Source: Phaeosaccion multiseriatum (lineage: Eukaryota; Ochrophyta, other classes). Taken from it: DNA of 64,000 nucleotides. A program made the position numbers and the translations under genes. Of this stretch, positions 12,676 through 23,226 are shown piece by piece; the first letter of the stretch is position 1, and every line of letters starts with the position of its first letter. Location of the stretch: positions 1,550,001-1,614,000 of the forward strand of contig OZ218956.1 in the NCBI GenBank assembly GCA_965112735.1, written 5' to 3'. Under the pieces are notes generated by a model. That model saw only the letters and a list, made by a program, of their open reading frames with translations, ran no database searches and was not told the origin of the DNA.

Positions 12676-15600
12676 GAGAGATATCTTCCTCCCCTGCTTC
12701 TCTACCTTTTCCGACGCCCCTCTTTGGGCTGAGGAGGGAGGAGCCCCCAAGGGAAGGAGGCTTGGGAGGGGCCCCGCTCATGTCGTGGATGTCTCCGCCT
12801 TGGGCAGCAGGGGGGGGAGGGGCAGGGGCCTCACCGTTCACAGTCATTACCGTCATCACCTGGGCGGGAGAGAGGAGGAGGAGGAGGAGGAGGAGGAGGA
12901 GGAGGAGGAGGAGGAGGAGGAGGAGGAGGAGGAGGAGGAGGAGGAGGAGGAGGAGGAGGAGGAGGAGGAGGAGGAGGAGGAGGAGGAGGAGGAGGAGGGG
13001 AGGGGTGGTGGGAGCGGGTGGAGGGGAGAGAAGGTGTAAGGAGAGAGAAAAAAGTATGGGGTCTGGACTGACTGATTTTGTTCCCTCTGTACCGAAAGAG
13101 AGCTATGTGATGCCTATCTGATGTCATCCTGCGGCTCCCCTCTTTGTTTTCTGTTCTTCCCTCCCCTCCCCTCCCTCCCCTCCCTCTGCCTACATGTTGT
13201 ACGCCTCTCACCTGCCGGCCGTGTGTAGAGCCGGGCATGCACGGAAGGTTCCTTTGCAGGCGTGCCTTGTTCCAAAAGAACTCAATGGAGGTGCGCAGCG
13301 CTTGGAGGCGTCGAGTGCGGAACGCCATGAAGCCCTTCTTGGTGCTGGGGACGGACGGAGGGAGGGAGAGGGGAGAGGAAGGCAAGGGGAGGAGAGGGGA
13401 GAGAAAGGGAGGGAGGGAGAGAGGGAGGGAGGGAGAAAGGGAGAGAGGGAGGGAGGGAGGGAGGGAGGGAGGGAGGGAGGGAGGGAGGGAGGGAGGGAGG
13501 GAGGGAGGGAGGGAGGGAGGGAGGGAGGGAGGGAGGGAGGGAGGGAGGGAGGGAGGGAGGGAGGGAGGGAGGGAGGGAGAGGGGTCAGGATAGAGTGAGG
13601 AGACGCGCCTGCTTTCTCTGATTGGCCCGGATGGGATGGGATGGTTAGCTTTAAGAAAGGAGCCCTTCCCGTCGCTGCACGAGCTTCATTTTATTCCTTC
13701 ACTTACACACTCAGTCACCCAGTCATTCAGTCACTCACTCACTTCATCACCCAGTCTCTCAATCACTCACTCATTCCCTCCCCCCCTCCCTCCCTCCCTC
13801 CCTCCCTCACTCACTCACTCACTCACTCACTCACTTACTCACTCACTCACTCACTCACTCACTCACTCACTCTTTCACTCACTCACTCACTCACTCACTC
13901 ACTCACTCTCAGCTCACAGAGGTTCTCAGTCCCGTCTCCCCTCCCCTCCCGACTTCTCACCTGTTCCCATTCTTCACGATTAGCTCTAACCCGTTTCCCT
14001 CGTGGGTCTCGTCGCTGCGGTCGAGGATATTCCAATCGTCGATAGCGTCGTACTTGAGCTCCAGTGGAGTGCCTTCACTCTCTACATGAACCGTCAAGTG
14101 CCTTCCGAGTAGAACCGGGCAGGAAAGGGAGTGGGGGGGGGGGGAGGGGAGGGCAAGTACAAGTCCACAGCACAGTCAGAGCCAACCATCGGCAAGACAA
14201 GGTAAGGCGAGGCGAGGCGAAGCAAAGCAAGGCGAAGCGAAACGAGAGGGGGCAGAGGTCACCAAATGTAGGGAGGCAGAGAAAGCGAGAAGAGCCGTAT
14301 GGGAAACAGAACAGCTTTACGATAGCAAAGACGAAGACTGAGGGAACGGAACGGAAGAAATGATCGAGTAGACTGGAGCGGATACCACTTCTCAGTTGGA
14401 GGGGGTGGCAGGGATCGTGGTGGGGGCTTCGGCCTCCAAGTCATCACTCACTTACTCACACACATGCACGCACGCACGCACGCACGCACCCACCCACGCA
14501 CGTACGTACGCAAGCACTCACTCACTCACTCACTCACTCACGTAAAGGTAAAGACGATCTCCCCACAGCAGCGGCTCCCTCCGAAGAGCGATCCCGAGGA
14601 GGACTCGAAAAGATGCCCGACGCGGCCCTGTTGTAAGCAGAATAGGAAGGGCAGTATCAAGGGGTGGGGCTCACCCAAAGGGGCAGGGGCAGGGGTAGAG
14701 GGTAGAGGCAGGAAGGGGTCCTCCTCCAATCCCTGGCATTACGTACGCACATACATACTTCACTGCACTGCTTTACGTAAGTACACACGAACTCATTCAC
14801 TCCTGCCTACCTGGTGGATGAGGTCGAGCCCTTGGTCAGGGCGCTTGGAGGTGCCGAAGAGCACAGGGGCCTTACTACCGAAGAAACCTGCCACTGCAGC
14901 CCTGTGCATGGCCTGAGAGAGCGAGCGAGAGAAGAGAGAGGGAGTGTGTGTGTGTGAGAGAGAGAGAGAGTATGTATGAGTGAGAGAGAGAGAGAGAGAG
15001 AGAAATACATACGCAGGAGAGAAGAAAGAGAAAGAGATGTGTTGGTCTTCCACTCCGTCCTTATCGGCACTGACATCCACCCCCTCATCCACGCACACGC
15101 CCACCCAGCCACCGAGCCACCCACGCACGCACGCACCTGCAGCGACGGAAGGTCTCCCGGGTCGACAGTTGCGGAGAGATTGGGTCGCTTCCTCTGAAAC
15201 GGCTTGGGCTTAGTGGGACCGGCGAACATGCCAAGGTAGAGCGTCTCAGGAGGGACGAATGTGAACTCAGAGGAGTGGGAGGCACGCATGGCCTAGTGGG
15301 GTGGAGCGGGGTGGGGTGGGGGAGGGGGGGAGGGGCGGGGAGAGAAGGGAAAGGAAGGAGAGGAGAAACCAAGAGAGAGCGAAGGGGGCATTCAGTACTT
15401 CAGCTGCACCCTTACTTCGCCCTGGGAGGCACGACTGACTACATGAGTGAGTGAGTGAGTGAGTGAGTAAGTGAGCGAGCGAGCGAGTGTAGTGTATGAG
15501 TGACGGCGCTGCTGCCCACCGTGACTGGCCTGGTCTCCTCCCTTGTACACGTACTCCACCCCACCCCCCCTCCTCCCTCCCCTCTCCCTTTTCTTTCCTC

Positions 15601-16562
15601 CCTCCGTCCCCACCTCAGACGCCAGCCGCTGCTTCATCTCCAGCTCCAGTTCGATGGAGAGCGGCACCGCCACACTCATAAAAATGTCTACCTCCTCCCC
15701 TCCCTCCCCCTCCCCCTCCTCCACCTCCTTGTCCTTCTTCTTGTTCTTGCTCTTCTTCTTATCCTCCTTCTTCTTTTCATTGCCCCCGTCGCTGCTGCTG
15801 GTGCCGCTCTTCCTGCGCACCGCCTCCAGCCGGGCTTCACTGGTCTCGTGGTCCCACGTGAGCTTACGCAACTTGGCGTAGGGCACCTCCACCATCACCT
15901 CTTCACGGAGGGTGCAGTCCACCGTACGCTGCTCGTTATCGGACAGAGAAGGGAGAGGGAGTGAGTGAGAGAGAGGAAGAGAGAGATAGAGAGAGAGAGA
16001 GGTAGGTAGGCAGGAAGGAAGGAAGGAAGAGATGTCGTGAGCCATCAGCGTCGATGTAGAAAGTATGTCGTGAGATGCTCGGGAAAGTGGAAAACCCTCT
16101 CCGATTTGTGACCAATACGTCGAGGGGGATGAATGCACAAGTTCATGCACAAGTGAGGAGAGGGCCGTGGTGCTACCTTTCAAAGGGCACCCCAGATAGG
16201 AAAGAGAGGGAGGGAGAGCGGGAGAGAGGGAGAGGGAGAGGGAGAAAGGGAAGAGAGCGAGGGTTCTCTTCCCACATGCGACCTCGCCCACCTGCACCCG
16301 CGTCCATCCCACTGACCTTGAGGCAGAAGGCCTGCGCTTGGAACTCCATGACGTACTCCTTCCCCGTGCCCCCCTCCCCCTCGGGCAGCAGGCCCTCGGA
16401 GAATTCTGTAACGGTCACCTTGAAGGTGTGCTCAAAGTGGCGCATGGAGATGGCTCCGGCCGTCCCGGTAGCCGCCCCCCGCCCGCCGTAGCCCCCCCCT
16501 CCCACGACATCCTCATCATCGTCGTCTTCCAGCCGGGTGCCCCGGTTCTTGATGAGGTTCAT
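6207..16562 (-). CDS. PH-domain protein with C-terminal alpha-adaptin-type appendage (predicted endocytic adaptor)
   Basis: Twenty-one exons give an exactly in-frame 1347-residue protein: 16562-16317, 15928-15614, 15292-15137, 14912-14811, 14627-14542, 14101-13961, 13344-13212, 12859-12706, 12437-12196, 11986-11858, 11604-11378, 10910-10802, 10607-10518, 10235-10188, 9791-9462, 9333-9043, 8747-8263, 8086-7858, 7285-7139, 6793-6559, 6355-6207. A PH domain spans about 496-620 ([23 protein letters not shown], helix [12 protein letters not shown]). A strand-rich segment with helix [15 protein letters not shown] before it, and another ending in [16 protein letters not shown] after it, look PH/PTB-like (inference). 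Exon 17 has an NPF motif (EH-domain ligand). Residues about 1090-1347 align with the AP-2 alpha appendage: [30 protein letters not shown], and a final [12 protein letters not shown] helix. No adaptin trunk is present. PH lipid binding plus an ear that recruits accessory proteins suggests a clathrin-linked membrane adaptor. Confidence 0.8.
7497..7849. repeat. Very long (CCCT)n tract in an intron
   Basis: Roughly 88 nearly perfect CCCT units in the intron 7286-7857 of the PH/adaptin-ear gene, starting 9 bases inside the 5' splice site. The pre-mRNA would carry (AGGG)n, a strong G-quadruplex sequence. Confidence 0.95.
9896..9983. repeat. (CTCAGT)n/(CTCACT)n hexanucleotide repeat
   Basis: About 14 units of CTCAGT drifting to CTCACT/CTCATT, in the intron between 9791 and 10188. 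Confidence 0.8.
11691..11862. repeat. ~30-bp minisatellite overlapping a splice donor
   Basis: Five or six units of the type ACATGTTAGAGGCATA followed by CCGACATGGT. The last unit runs into the 5' splice site of the exon at 11858-11986, whose intron begins GTATGCCTCTAACATG on the minus strand, so the donor lies in the repeat. Confidence 0.8.
12873..12996. repeat. (GGA)n tract in an intron
   Basis: About 41 GGA units in the intron between 12859 and 13212. In the minus-strand transcript it is (UCC)n and acts as a giant polypyrimidine tract before the acceptor at 12860. Confidence 0.95.
13438..13580. repeat. (GGGA)n tract in an intron
   Basis: About 35 GGGA units acceptor-proximal in the intron 13345-13960. 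A CACT array (about 13808-13910) and a CCCT tract (about 13780-13808) fill the donor-proximal part. Confidence 0.95.
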
Positions 16563-16671
16563 GGTGGGTGCGGTCTACCCCTCGGCGGCCTGGATGGGGG
16601 AGCACCTGGTGTACTAGTCACGCTACGGGAATGAAGAAGGGGGCGCGAAGAGAAGAATAGAGGCGACGCAG

Positions 16672-16705
<34 letters not shown>

Positions 16706-17296
16706 GAATGTCGAAGAAGGAGCGAAGGGAGATAAAGGGCACCATAGTCTATTCTGCCAAATCCTCCTCAGTATCTGGGCTGGGCACAACAGCAGTCAGC
16801 CCAGCTCAGAGAGGGGAGGCTCCTCGTGTGCATCTCCTTGACCAGACCGGGAAAATCACAGTATCTCTGGCCTGTGCCTCACACTCACGCGCTCACCCTC
16901 GGCAAAGGCGGATGAGCTTGCGAGACAGAGGGGGTGAGATGTCTGATGCTACTCCCGCCTCTGGGACTCAAGGAATCATCATCCCACATCGTCACCCCAC
17001 CCCATCAAGCCAGCCAAGGCAGAGACTGAGAGAGCCTAGATACAGCTGCTCGCTCCCCCTTTTCTTCCTCCCTTTTCCCTCACTTACCTCTTCTCCTCCG
17101 GGACTCTGACCGCGCTGACGCCCTCCTGACTCTCTTTTCTCCTATCTCCACCTCCACAACCCCCTCTTGCTTGCTGCTGCCGTGCTAGGCGTACTCCTCA
17201 CGACGAGGAATCAACAATGCTCGGAGAAATCGACAAGTCGAAAGTCGAAACGCCACGTGTTGTTGACATAATAATTCCTCGAATCGTCCTTCACAA
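16563..17296. promoter_or_regulatory. Shared 5' region of two divergent genes
   Basis: This 734-bp segment separates the start codons of the PH/adaptin-ear gene (minus) and GPI8 (plus), so it must hold both promoters. A CA run lies at about 16674-16700. I see no clear TATA box or other defined element. Confidence 0.5.
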
Positions 17297-18699
17297 ATGG
17301 GCTGCAGGGAAGGGGGAGGGGTGGGGGTAGGGCGGGGGTTGCTACTGCCGCTGCTGCTGCTGCTACTGGCTGTACTGCTCGATGCTTCCCCGGCAGCAGC
17401 ACTGGCGGGGAGTGTCCCGGAGACTGGAGGGCATACCAACAATTGGGCAGTCCTGGTGAGGGAGGGAGGGAGGAGGAAGTTGTTGAGGATACCGTGGAAA
17501 GTGGAGAAAGGAGGGCGGTGGGCTACCTTGCGTTTCCATGTGGAGAGTCTCGACGATGAGAATTACTCCTAACACCTCGCTCCCCTACCTGTCTCGCTTT
17601 CTTCTCTCTCCCTCTTGACTGCTCTCCCCTCGCACGCAACCAAAACACAAAGGTGGGAACCTCGCGCTACTGGTTCAACTACCGCCACAATGCCAACGTG
17701 CTCTCACTGTACCATAGCGTCAAGCGCCTGGGCATCCCAGACAGGCAGATCATCCTCATGATGGCCGACGATATGCCCTGCAACTCGCGCAACCCGTACC
17801 CAGGCCAGATGTTCACCGACCGCCAGCACAACCTCGACCTCTACGGGCCGGACGTGGAAGTAGACTACCGAGGCGACGAGGTAACAGTGGAGAGCTTTCT
17901 GCGCCTGCTCACGGGACGGGTGCTACCGGGCACCTCCTCCTCCAAGACCCTCCTCACCAACAGCCGGAGCAACATCCTCATTTACATGACCGGGCATGGA
18001 GGGGACGGCTTTCTCAAGTTTCAGGACACCGAGGAGATTGGCAGCTTCGACCTGGCCTATGCCCTGGAGGAGATGCACGTGAAGCGACGCTACGGGGAGA
18101 TACTCTTTATGGTGGACACTTGCCAGGCGAGCACTCTCTTTGAGGAGATTGCAAGTCCGCGGGTGTTGTGCGTGGGGAGTAGTCGCAGGGGGGAGAACTC
18201 ATACGCGCACCACACGGACAGCGTCATCGGTCTGGCTGTTATGGACCGCTTCACCTCCGCCACGCTCGACTTTTTCGAGCGACAAGCACATCCGACAGTT
18301 GGTGATACAGCAGCGCCGGCTGCCAATGCGAGCCAGCAGGGCAGAGGCAGAGAGCACTCTTCTTCCTCCTCCTCTTCCTCCTCCTCCTCCTCCTCCTCCT
18401 CGGCCCCTCCGTCCCTACATGACCTGTTCAAATCGTACCGCCCTGCGCAGCTCAAGTCCCATCCCGTCGTCATGGAGGAGCACTGGGGCGCGCCACCACC
18501 AGCAGCAGCAGCAGCAGCAGTTGGTGCTACAGATACAGCAGTTGGTGATCCAACGGGCAGCGGTGTTGCATGGGCCAAGGGGCGGGCGCTACGCTCTGTG
18601 CCCGTAACGGATTTCTTCGGATCGGTGCTGGAGGTGGAGCTCACTTCGGAGTTGTACGCCCTGGAGGGAGACTTGGACTGGGCGGCAGTGGAAGCGTAG
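17297..18699 (+). CDS. PIGK: GPI8/PIG-K, catalytic subunit of GPI-anchor transamidase
   Basis: Exons 17297-17455 and 17653-18699 give 401 residues. This caspase-like (C13/legumain clan) protease cleaves the C-terminal signal of precursors and transfers the protein to GPI in the ER. It starts with a leader (leucine run, about residues 15-36), then [10 protein letters not shown] joined to [19 protein letters not shown]. Also visible are [33 protein letters not shown] and [11 protein letters not shown]. The catalytic pair is His168 (MTGHGG) and Cys210 (VDTCQA), 42 residues apart as in human PIG-K (H164/C206). A serine run (about 288-304) and an Ala-rich segment interrupt the C-terminal third. 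The conserved VTDFFGSV follows, but the frame stops about 25 residues later, without the C-terminal membrane helix of the human protein. Confidence 0.95.
18295..18313 (+). repeat. Dispersed motif (coding copy in GPI8)
   Basis: ACAGTTGGTGATACAGCAGC, read as TVGDTAA in a poorly conserved loop of GPI8. Confidence 0.6.
18501..18554 (+). repeat. Two adjacent copies of the dispersed CAG-linked motif
   Basis: A CAG run leads into CAGTTGGTGCTAC and then into CAGCAGTTGGTGATC. The pair sits in the Ala-rich insertion of GPI8, as if the insertion came from the motif itself. Confidence 0.65.
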
Positions 18700-18797
18700 A
18701 TAGATACGGGCGGCTGCTGCTGGCGTGGCTGGTCCGGTTGTGTATCACCAACTCCTGGCGTGGCTGTGGTTCGGTTCGGTTGTATGTATCACAAACC

Positions 18798-18838
<41 letters not shown>

Positions 18839-19187
18839 AGTTTGAATGCGTGTGTGACGTGTGCAGCAGGGTAGGGCGTTTTTGTGGCTCTGAGTAGTGT
18901 GACGCAAAGAACCGACGGAACAACAAGGAAAGAACCGACGGAACAACACGGCAAGGAACCAACGGAACAACAAGACGCATGTCAAGCTCCAACAGCACAG
19001 ACAGCCAAAGCGCCGCCCGAAGGCACGGGACGTAAGCCGTGGACTTTGGCTCATCTCCTTGCTCCGGGCTTGGCTTGGAGAGGAGTAGAGAGCCGGCAGC
19101 GCAGCACGGCAGTACCATTGCCTGCGGCCGGGGCCGAGGCAGAGGCGGATGTGATGAGCAGAGGAAGCGCCCCTGGAGCTGCCCTGA

Positions 19188-19233
<46 letters not shown>

Positions 19234-20684
19234 TGTGTGTCCACGAGGTTGGTTACAGACATCCCCAGGATTGGACCTTGTTTCCAGCCAGCACACCCCT
19301 GGTGGCTTTGGAGGGGTGGGTGGGGGAAGGTGTCCGTCCTTCTGGCCTCTGGTCACCAGGCGCCCCAGTGGCTCCGCCCCCGACTGAAGGCCTGTGCTCA
19401 GTTCATTAGCAGAGCGATAGACCGCACGGCTGCCTACTCTACATACAGTACAGGGGCGAAGGAGGGCGTTGTTGTGGCCTTGCCGTCCTCGCTCGATAAA
19501 CACACACGTCGTAGTATCGCACACTGTGACTCGGTAGGCGGAGAATGAAGAGGGCAGGGGTAGACTTCCAAGCGCAACGAGCTTTTGATACGGTACAATA
19601 CTTCAGTACTTTTCCAATGATTCATGGTCAAGCTCGCTCCCGAGCCAGACATGCGGCCCTACGCCACCCTTCGCTCCGTCCTCCCTCTTCCACCGGTCCT
19701 CACTCCGCCTGGCTCATTCAATCACGAACTCACGCACGCACGCACGCACGCGCCTCCCCGCACAAACGTGCTGTAGTGAATGGGCATAGTATCTATGACA
19801 GCGAGTAGGGGAAAGCCTCATGGAAAAGGATGGTTCGCCTGAGTGAAAGAGATAAGACAGAGGGAGATTGGATGGGTCCTCAGCCGCTGTGGCTCCTACG
19901 CTCCCCCTCAGCCAGCTGTTGTAAGTCGGTGCCAGTTGTGATCTACGCTCCCACTCAGCCCTGTTCAGCCGTACGCACCTAGAGGGGCCCTCTTCCCTCC
20001 CCTCCTCTCTCCCTCCCTCGTCACTCCGTCACCCACTCATTCACTCACTCACTCACTCACTCACTCGCGCAGCATGCACATAAGCGCCAATTCTGACGAG
20101 AGAAGGTCCAAGCAACGCAAAAACACATGTATGTATGTAACAAGTTGTGCTGGACTGATCCCTTCCCTTGCTCCCTCCGCATCATCGGTCCCCGTCTGCC
20201 AAAGATCGGAAAAAACGCCGCCACATCTATACTTACAGCCGATGAGCACCAGCAGGCCAGAGCCCGCGGGTGCGCTGTTGGCGTCTATTGCCTCTATGCC
20301 CTATAGCTTCCCCTCCAGCCCCCCAGCTGACCGCGCTTAGAAGAGACTGTGCGTGCTGTCACCCCCCTCCTCCAACCCCGACCCACTGCAAAAGAGCCCT
20401 GCCACTCCCCGCACGTCCACTGCCATCGCCGCTTGCCTCCAAGAACCTCGCGGCGTCAAGTGGTGTGAACAACCATTGGGGGGGAATGCGCCAGTAGGAG
20501 AGGGCGCCCCGCTTGCCTCGCTCCGGGTCTCGGATAGGCAGGCGTATGGGCAGGAGGAGTACATCGCGGAGATGTTGCCGAGGGAGAGCACTGCTCCGAC
20601 ATGGGGCTGTCCCAAGGCCTCCAGCCCCTGGGACGGGCCGGAACGTCGAAAACAACTGTTCGCCACGTCCATCCATCCATCCCA
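18700..20684. other. Intergenic region between GPI8 and RecQ 3' ends
   Basis: Convergent intergenic DNA. It holds an antisense motif copy (18738-18754), a CTG run (about 18799-18837), short repeats of GAACCGACGGAACAACA (about 18908-18970), a CT run (19193-19229) and CACT repeats (20040-20067). No frame resembles a conserved protein; untranslated regions of both neighbours must lie here. Confidence 0.65.
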
Positions 20685-21206
20685 TCAAATACCTCCCATG
20701 CCTGTGTTGCCCTGCGGTATCACCAACTGCTGCTGCTGCTGCTGCTGCCCGTGCGAGCTGCCCGCGGCCTGCTCTGAGCGCTGCTTCTTGTAGGCCGGCT
20801 GATGACTGAGGCCGAAGCCTGTCTCCAGCGGCGACACCTCGCTCTCCTCCATCTGAATCTCTGTTTCACCCGCCCAGGAGGCACCGTACTCGTCTGCTGG
20901 CTCCCACTCCGCTCCCTGCGGCTCAACAGAGGCTGGTGGTAGGGCCGCGTGGTCCTCATGACTATCCTCCTCCGCCTCCTCGTCACCTCTGCTGGCGCTC
21001 ACCTCCGCCTCCGCAGGGAAAACCCCGTTTGGAGTAAGACCCTTCTGTCTGAGGAAGTTGGTGATACACTCTAGAATGGCCTCCCCTCCCTTGCTCTTGA
21101 CCCGATTCTCCGTCATACCCTCACACTTCAACAGCTCTTCCTTGGTCAACGGGACCTTTTCTCAGGCCGCGGAGTACGACGATGTGTGTTTGTGTGTGTG
21201 TGTGTG

Positions 21207-21254
<48 letters not shown>

Positions 21255-23195
21255 GTGTGTGTGCGCGTGCGTGTCCGAGGAGAAAACGTAATAGTGATAG
21301 CAGGGGTCAGGGTTGACATGAAGGGATTGTCAGGGCACGCACGGCGAAAGGAGGGAAACCACTCTCAGTCTGCAGTGGTCGGAACACTCTCACCACAACT
21401 CTCTCTGCCTTGCCACTTCACACAAAGCACAATCGAGATATATAGAGAAAGAGAGCTTGAATGGGTCGGCATCAATCGTCATGGAACGGGACGGTACCAA
21501 CCACAACACCACAGCAGCACACTGAGCAATCAAATCTCAGTAGCCTCCTAGTACGACGAGGGAGGATGGCCCCACCTCCCCTTTGCTAACGCCAAGCAAA
21601 GCCAAGACAAGCCAAGCAAAGGAAAGCCCCTCTTACTTACCCGTCGGGAGAGGTCGAGCAGCACGTCGTGGTTCATGCATGTATACACGATGTACTCCTT
21701 CTGCCCGTCTCCTGTCTTCTTCAGCTCAGTGAGCTCTTTCTCCAAGTCGTGGGTGTCCTTCGCGGGCAACCTGCGCTCGTGTTCCACCTCGTGGTCCGGG
21801 GAGGCGTAGAAGCTCCTGTCGCCATCACCAATACCACCACTACCACCACCGCCACCACCACCATCCATGTTGACAAGGTCCTCAGCACTGAAATCATTGT
21901 CAAATTCGTCCTCCTCGATAGCATCATATTCAGGAGAGCCGGAAGTGGCTGGGGCGGCGGCGGCTGCGGTAGCGGCGTGAGGACTCTTGCCGACGTCCCT
22001 CCAAGAAGGCACTGAAGAAGGCACTGGGTCGCCGAGCTTCAGACTGTTTGAGTTTGTATTTGTGGTTTGTTGTGTTGTGTTGTGTTGTGTTGTGTTGTTG
22101 GGGTTGGGGTTGTTAAGTTGCGACTCCAGGAGAATGAGGAGTGCGTGAGGGTGGGGGGAGAGCCGAGGAGATAGAGGGAGACGAAAGGGAGGAGGGAGAG
22201 GGGGGGAGGGGAGGGCGAGAATGCGCAGTAGGGTGTTGCGAAGACTGCGGTACGTACTGTGAACCATCTCGCCCGGCGCCTATCTACGCGCTCGAAACAG
22301 TCTCTACACGTACTCACCTTGAGCCACCGCTGCCGCTGCCAGTGCCCCCACCGCCTCCGCTGCCTCCGCCTACTCCTCCCCCTCGCGCCTTCTTTTTCTT
22401 CTTCAGTTGCTCGAAGTACGTACTGCTCGAAGCGGCGCCGCCACCTCCTGCTGCGACATCTGTTCTCGCCTTCTCCTCCTCCTGCTTCTTCTTCTTCTTG
22501 TTGGCAGACAAGGACAGCGCGGAGAAAGAAGACGGTCGGCTTCCTTCAAAGTCGTCGGAGGCGTCACTGCTGTCGTCGGAAGATTCGGAGTCCGTCTGGA
22601 ACCCCGCTTTGGACTGGGAGGCACGGCGTGAGGAGGAAGGCTTCTTCTTGACAGCAGGCTTCTTCTTCTTCTTCTGCTGCTGCTGCTGCTTCCGTGCGCT
22701 GCCCCTGCTCAGACTGGAGAGGGGCATGTCTTCGTCTTCGCTGCTGGACCCGCACACGCTAATCGCTTGCTGGGAGGCAGGGTCCTGTCGTAGTAGAGCG
22801 AAGCAGGGAGGGGGAAAGTTGATGGCAGGGGGTGCAGGTGCGGTTAGACATGGCCAGATGAGAAAGACAAGCAGAGGGGTTGAGCGGGAAGGATTTCGAG
22901 TCCCCTGAACGAAGGGAAGGTGGGGGAGTAAGAGCAAGCGATGAAATGGCTCGGGAGAGAGACACAGGCAGAGAGAGAGAGACAGACAGAGACAGACATG
23001 CGAGACGCAAACGCATAGCCGAGCCGACCAGCAGCCAAGACGGACCCACCTGTCGCTTCCTCTTGCTTCCCGTCGCAGTGCTGCCCTTACCCTTGCCCTT
23101 GCCTTTGCCGACGGCGGTGTCACAGTTGGCGCTGCTGCTCGTGTTGCAGGGATTGTTGGCGTTGGCGCGGCTGCGATTGATGCTGATGTTGCTCT

Positions 23196-23226
<31 letters not shown>

